Shown here piece by piece: positions 49,909 through 51,738 of a stretch of DNA of 51,738 bases. The DNA comes from Agromyces bracchium. Lineage in GTDB: Bacteria > Actinomycetota > Actinomycetes > Actinomycetales > Microbacteriaceae. The notes beneath the pieces were generated by a model. It saw only the letters and a list, made by a program, of their open reading frames with translations. It did no database searches and had not been told where the DNA came from. The stretch covers positions 1 to 51,738 of the forward strand of contig NZ_WMLB01000027.1 of the NCBI RefSeq assembly GCF_009709675.1, in the 5' to 3' direction. The position numbers were made by a program, and so were the translations under genes. How positions within the stretch are numbered: the stretch's first letter is position 1; every line of letters starts with the position of its first letter.

Positions 49909-51591
49909 ATGACTTCCGAATGGTGGCGCACCGCCGCGATCTACCAGATCTACCCCCGGTCCTTCGCCGACGCGAACGGCGATGGGATGGGCGACCTGGC
50001 CGGCATCCGCTCGCGCCTTCCCGAGCTCGCCGAGCTCGGCGTCGACGCGATCTGGCTGTCGCCGTTCTACACCTCGCCCCAGAAGGACGCGGGCTACGAC
50101 GTCGCCGACTACTGCGACGTCGACCCGCTGTTCGGCACGCTCGCCGACTTCGACGAGATGCTCGCCGAGGCGCACCGGCTCGGACTGAAGGTCATCGTCG
50201 ACCTCGTCCCGAACCACTCGAGCGACCAGCACGCCTGGTTCCAGCAGGCGCTCGCGGCCGCCCCCGGCAGCCCGGAGCGCGCCCGCTACATCTTCCGCGA
50301 CGGCCTCGGCGTCGACGGCGAGCTCCCGCCGAACAACTGGGAGTCGGTCTTCGGCGGCTCGATGTGGACCCGCACCGCGAACCCCGACGGCACGCCCGGG
50401 CAGTGGTACCTGCACATCTTCGACAGCTCGCAGCCCGACTTCGACTGGGAGCAGGAGGAGGTCCGAGAGGAGTTCCGCCGCATCCTGCGCTTCTGGCTCG
50501 ACCGCGGGGTCGACGGGTTCCGGGTCGACGTGGCGCACGGACTCATCAAGGCCGAGGGCCTGCCCGACTACACCCCGCCGGCCGACGCCGGCTCGATGGG
50601 CGGCAACCAGCACGGGCTCGAGGCCGGCGTGCCGCTCGAACCCGAGATCCACGACGAGAACGTCGGCGCGCCGTACTGGGGCCAGGAGGGCGTGCACGAG
50701 GTCTACCGCGACTGGCGCCACGTGCTCGACGGGTACGACGGCGAGCGCATCCTCGCCGCCGAGGCCTGGGTCGACCCGCTGCCGCGCGTCGCCAAGTGGG
50801 TGCGCCCCGACGAGATGCACCAGGCGTTCAACTTCGCCTACCTCGAGACCCCGTTCGAGGCGGCGCCGCTGCGCGCCGTGATCGACCACTCGATCGAGAC
50901 GTTCGGCGCCGTCGGCGCGCCCTCGACGTGGGTGCTCTCGAACCACGACGTCATCCGCCACGCCTCGCGTCTCGCGCTCACCTCCGACAGCCTGCAGGGC
51001 CACGGCATCGGGCCGAAGAGCCCGGGCCTGCCCGACCCCGTCGTCGGCCTCCGCCGCGCACGTGCAGCGACCGCGCTCATGCTCGCCCTCCCCGGCTCCG
51101 CCTACCTCTACCAGGGCGAGGAGCTCGGCCTGCCCGAGGCCATCGACCTGCCCGACGACGCCCGCCAGGACCCGACCTGGTTCCGCACGAACGGCGAGCG
51201 CTACGGCCGAGACGGATGCCGCGTGCCGCTGCCCTGGGAGGCCGACGCGCCCTCGTACGGCTTCGGCCCGGCGGATGCCACGTGGCTCCCGCAGCCCGCC
51301 GAGTGGGCGTCGTACGCCCGCGACCGCCAGCGCGGGGTCGCCGGTTCGACGCTCGAGCTCTACCGCTCGCTCCTCGCCGAGCGCCGCGCTCGCTCGCTCG
51401 CGACGGGCGAGCTCGAGTGGCTCGACGGGTTCGGCGACGACGTGCTCGCGGTCCGCAACGGCGGCGTGCTCGTCGTGGCGAACACGGGCTCGACCCCCGT
51501 CGAGCTCCCCGAGGGCGACGTGATCCTCGCGAGCGCCGACCTCGACGGCCGCACCCTCCCGGGCGACACCACCGCCTGGCTCTCCGCGTAG
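49909..51591 (+). CDS. GH13 alpha-glucosidase
   Basis: The 560-residue protein begins EWWRTAAIYQIYPRSFADANGDGMGDLAGIRSRLPELAELGVDAIWLSPFYTSP, the usual GH13 (oligo-1,6-glucosidase/alpha-glucosidase) opening. Conserved regions are VIVDLVPNHSS, GFRVDVAHGL (nucleophile Asp, about 205), ILAAEAWV (acid/base Glu, about 285) and LSNHD (about 347). It has no signal peptide, so it is cytoplasmic and cleaves maltose or related alpha-glucosides brought in by the divergent malEFG products. The domain C beta-sandwich ends the chain. Exact linkage preference is uncertain. Confidence 0.93.
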   Translation: MTSEWWRTAAIYQIYPRSFADANGDGMGDLAGIRSRLPELAELGVDAIWLSPFYTSPQKDAGYDVADYCDVDPLFGTLADFDEMLAEAHRLGLKVIVDLVPNHSSDQHAWFQQALAAAPGSPERARYIFRDGLGVDGELPPNNWESVFGGSMWTRTANPDGTPGQWYLHIFDSSQPDFDWEQEEVREEFRRILRFWLDRGVDGFRVDVAHGLIKAEGLPDYTPPADAGSMGGNQHGLEAGVPLEPEIHDENVGAPYWGQEGVHEVYRDWRHVLDGYDGERILAAEAWVDPLPRVAKWVRPDEMHQAFNFAYLETPFEAAPLRAVIDHSIETFGAVGAPSTWVLSNHDVIRHASRLALTSDSLQGHGIGPKSPGLPDPVVGLRRARAATALMLALPGSAYLYQGEELGLPEAIDLPDDARQDPTWFRTNGERYGRDGCRVPLPWEADAPSYGFGPADATWLPQPAEWASYARDRQRGVAGSTLELYRSLLAERRARSLATGELEWLDGFGDDVLAVRNGGVLVVANTGSTPVELPEGDVILASADLDGRTLPGDTTAWLSA

Positions 51592-51607
51592 CGCGCTTCT
51601 GCCCTTC

Positions 51608-51639
51608 GGTGGGCGGATGCCTCGCAGCATCCACCCACC
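51608..51639. terminator. Terminator-like hairpin after the GH13 gene
   Basis: GGTGGGCGGATGC (51608-51620) and GCATCCACCCACC (51627-51639) pair with one mismatch over a six-base loop, 16 bases beyond the stop. There is no T-run, as is common in high-GC actinobacteria. The remaining 99 bases to the window end show nothing recognisable. Confidence 0.7.
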
Positions 51640-51738
51640 GCTTGTGGGCTGCCCGTCTCACGGGACGTCCACCCGAGTTCGCAGGACCACACGCCCGACG
51701 CCCGCCCTCAGGCACGCATCACCCAGCTCATCCTGCGA

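Overview
The window is high-GC actinobacterial DNA with codon use, tRNA layout and gene content that suggest Microbacteriaceae (an Agromyces- or Microbacterium-like bacterium; inference, no marker gene is present). Two kinds of DNA meet at a tRNA-Met/tRNA-Thr pair near 17.4 kb. To the left lies visibly less GC-rich, patchwork accessory DNA. To the right lies very GC-rich, densely packed DNA dominated by a contractile injection system.

Left part (1-17.2 kb): remnants of an actinobacterial conjugative or plasmid-like element (coupling/FtsK-like ATPase cut by a probable IS256-family end, replication-relaxation-like protein, DUF2637 membrane protein, a small replication-type protein with in-frame 24-bp repeats, an excisionase-like protein and a divergent XRE repressor), then an IS110-family transposase relic. 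Next comes a purine/pyrimidine nucleoside scavenging set on the minus strand: a secreted nucleoside hydrolase, a ribose-type ABC transporter (permease, ATPase, binding lipoprotein), RbsD, and one polypeptide that fuses a LacI regulator to a ribokinase. The same palindrome, TCAACC-N3-GGTTGA, precedes both the hydrolase and the regulator-kinase, so these look like one regulon turning extracellular nucleosides into ribose-5-phosphate. An MFS exporter and a GntR/UTRA regulator share a second palindromic operator. A tyrosine integrase stands beside the 3' end of tRNA-Met, a classic island border.

Right part (17.6-45.7 kb): a complete-looking extracellular/cytoplasmic contractile injection system (eCIS, phage-tail-like). 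Sixteen minus-strand genes run from 42.2 to 21.0 kb, often with stop/start overlaps: tail terminator (DUF4255), AAA+ ATPase, a caspase/CHAT-like candidate peptidase with an SH3b end, a DUF4157 metalloprotease-like protein, a 1295-residue toxin-like giant protein, sheath, inner tube, two small chaperone-like proteins, a Pro/Ala-rich protein in the tape-measure slot, second tube protein, LysM adaptor, spike, gp25-like wedge and two baseplate proteins. A STAND-ATPase/BTAD regulator faces the end of the run, an atypical LuxR regulator lies at its start, and a PAAR tip plus a single-span membrane protein are on the plus strand. Three consecutive non-structural genes share an N-terminal LQRxAGNxAV motif, a possible cargo tag.

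Right end (45.7-51.7 kb): a maltose/alpha-glucoside module, malG-malF-malE on the minus strand and a divergent GH13 alpha-glucosidase, each promoter with a LacI-family operator.
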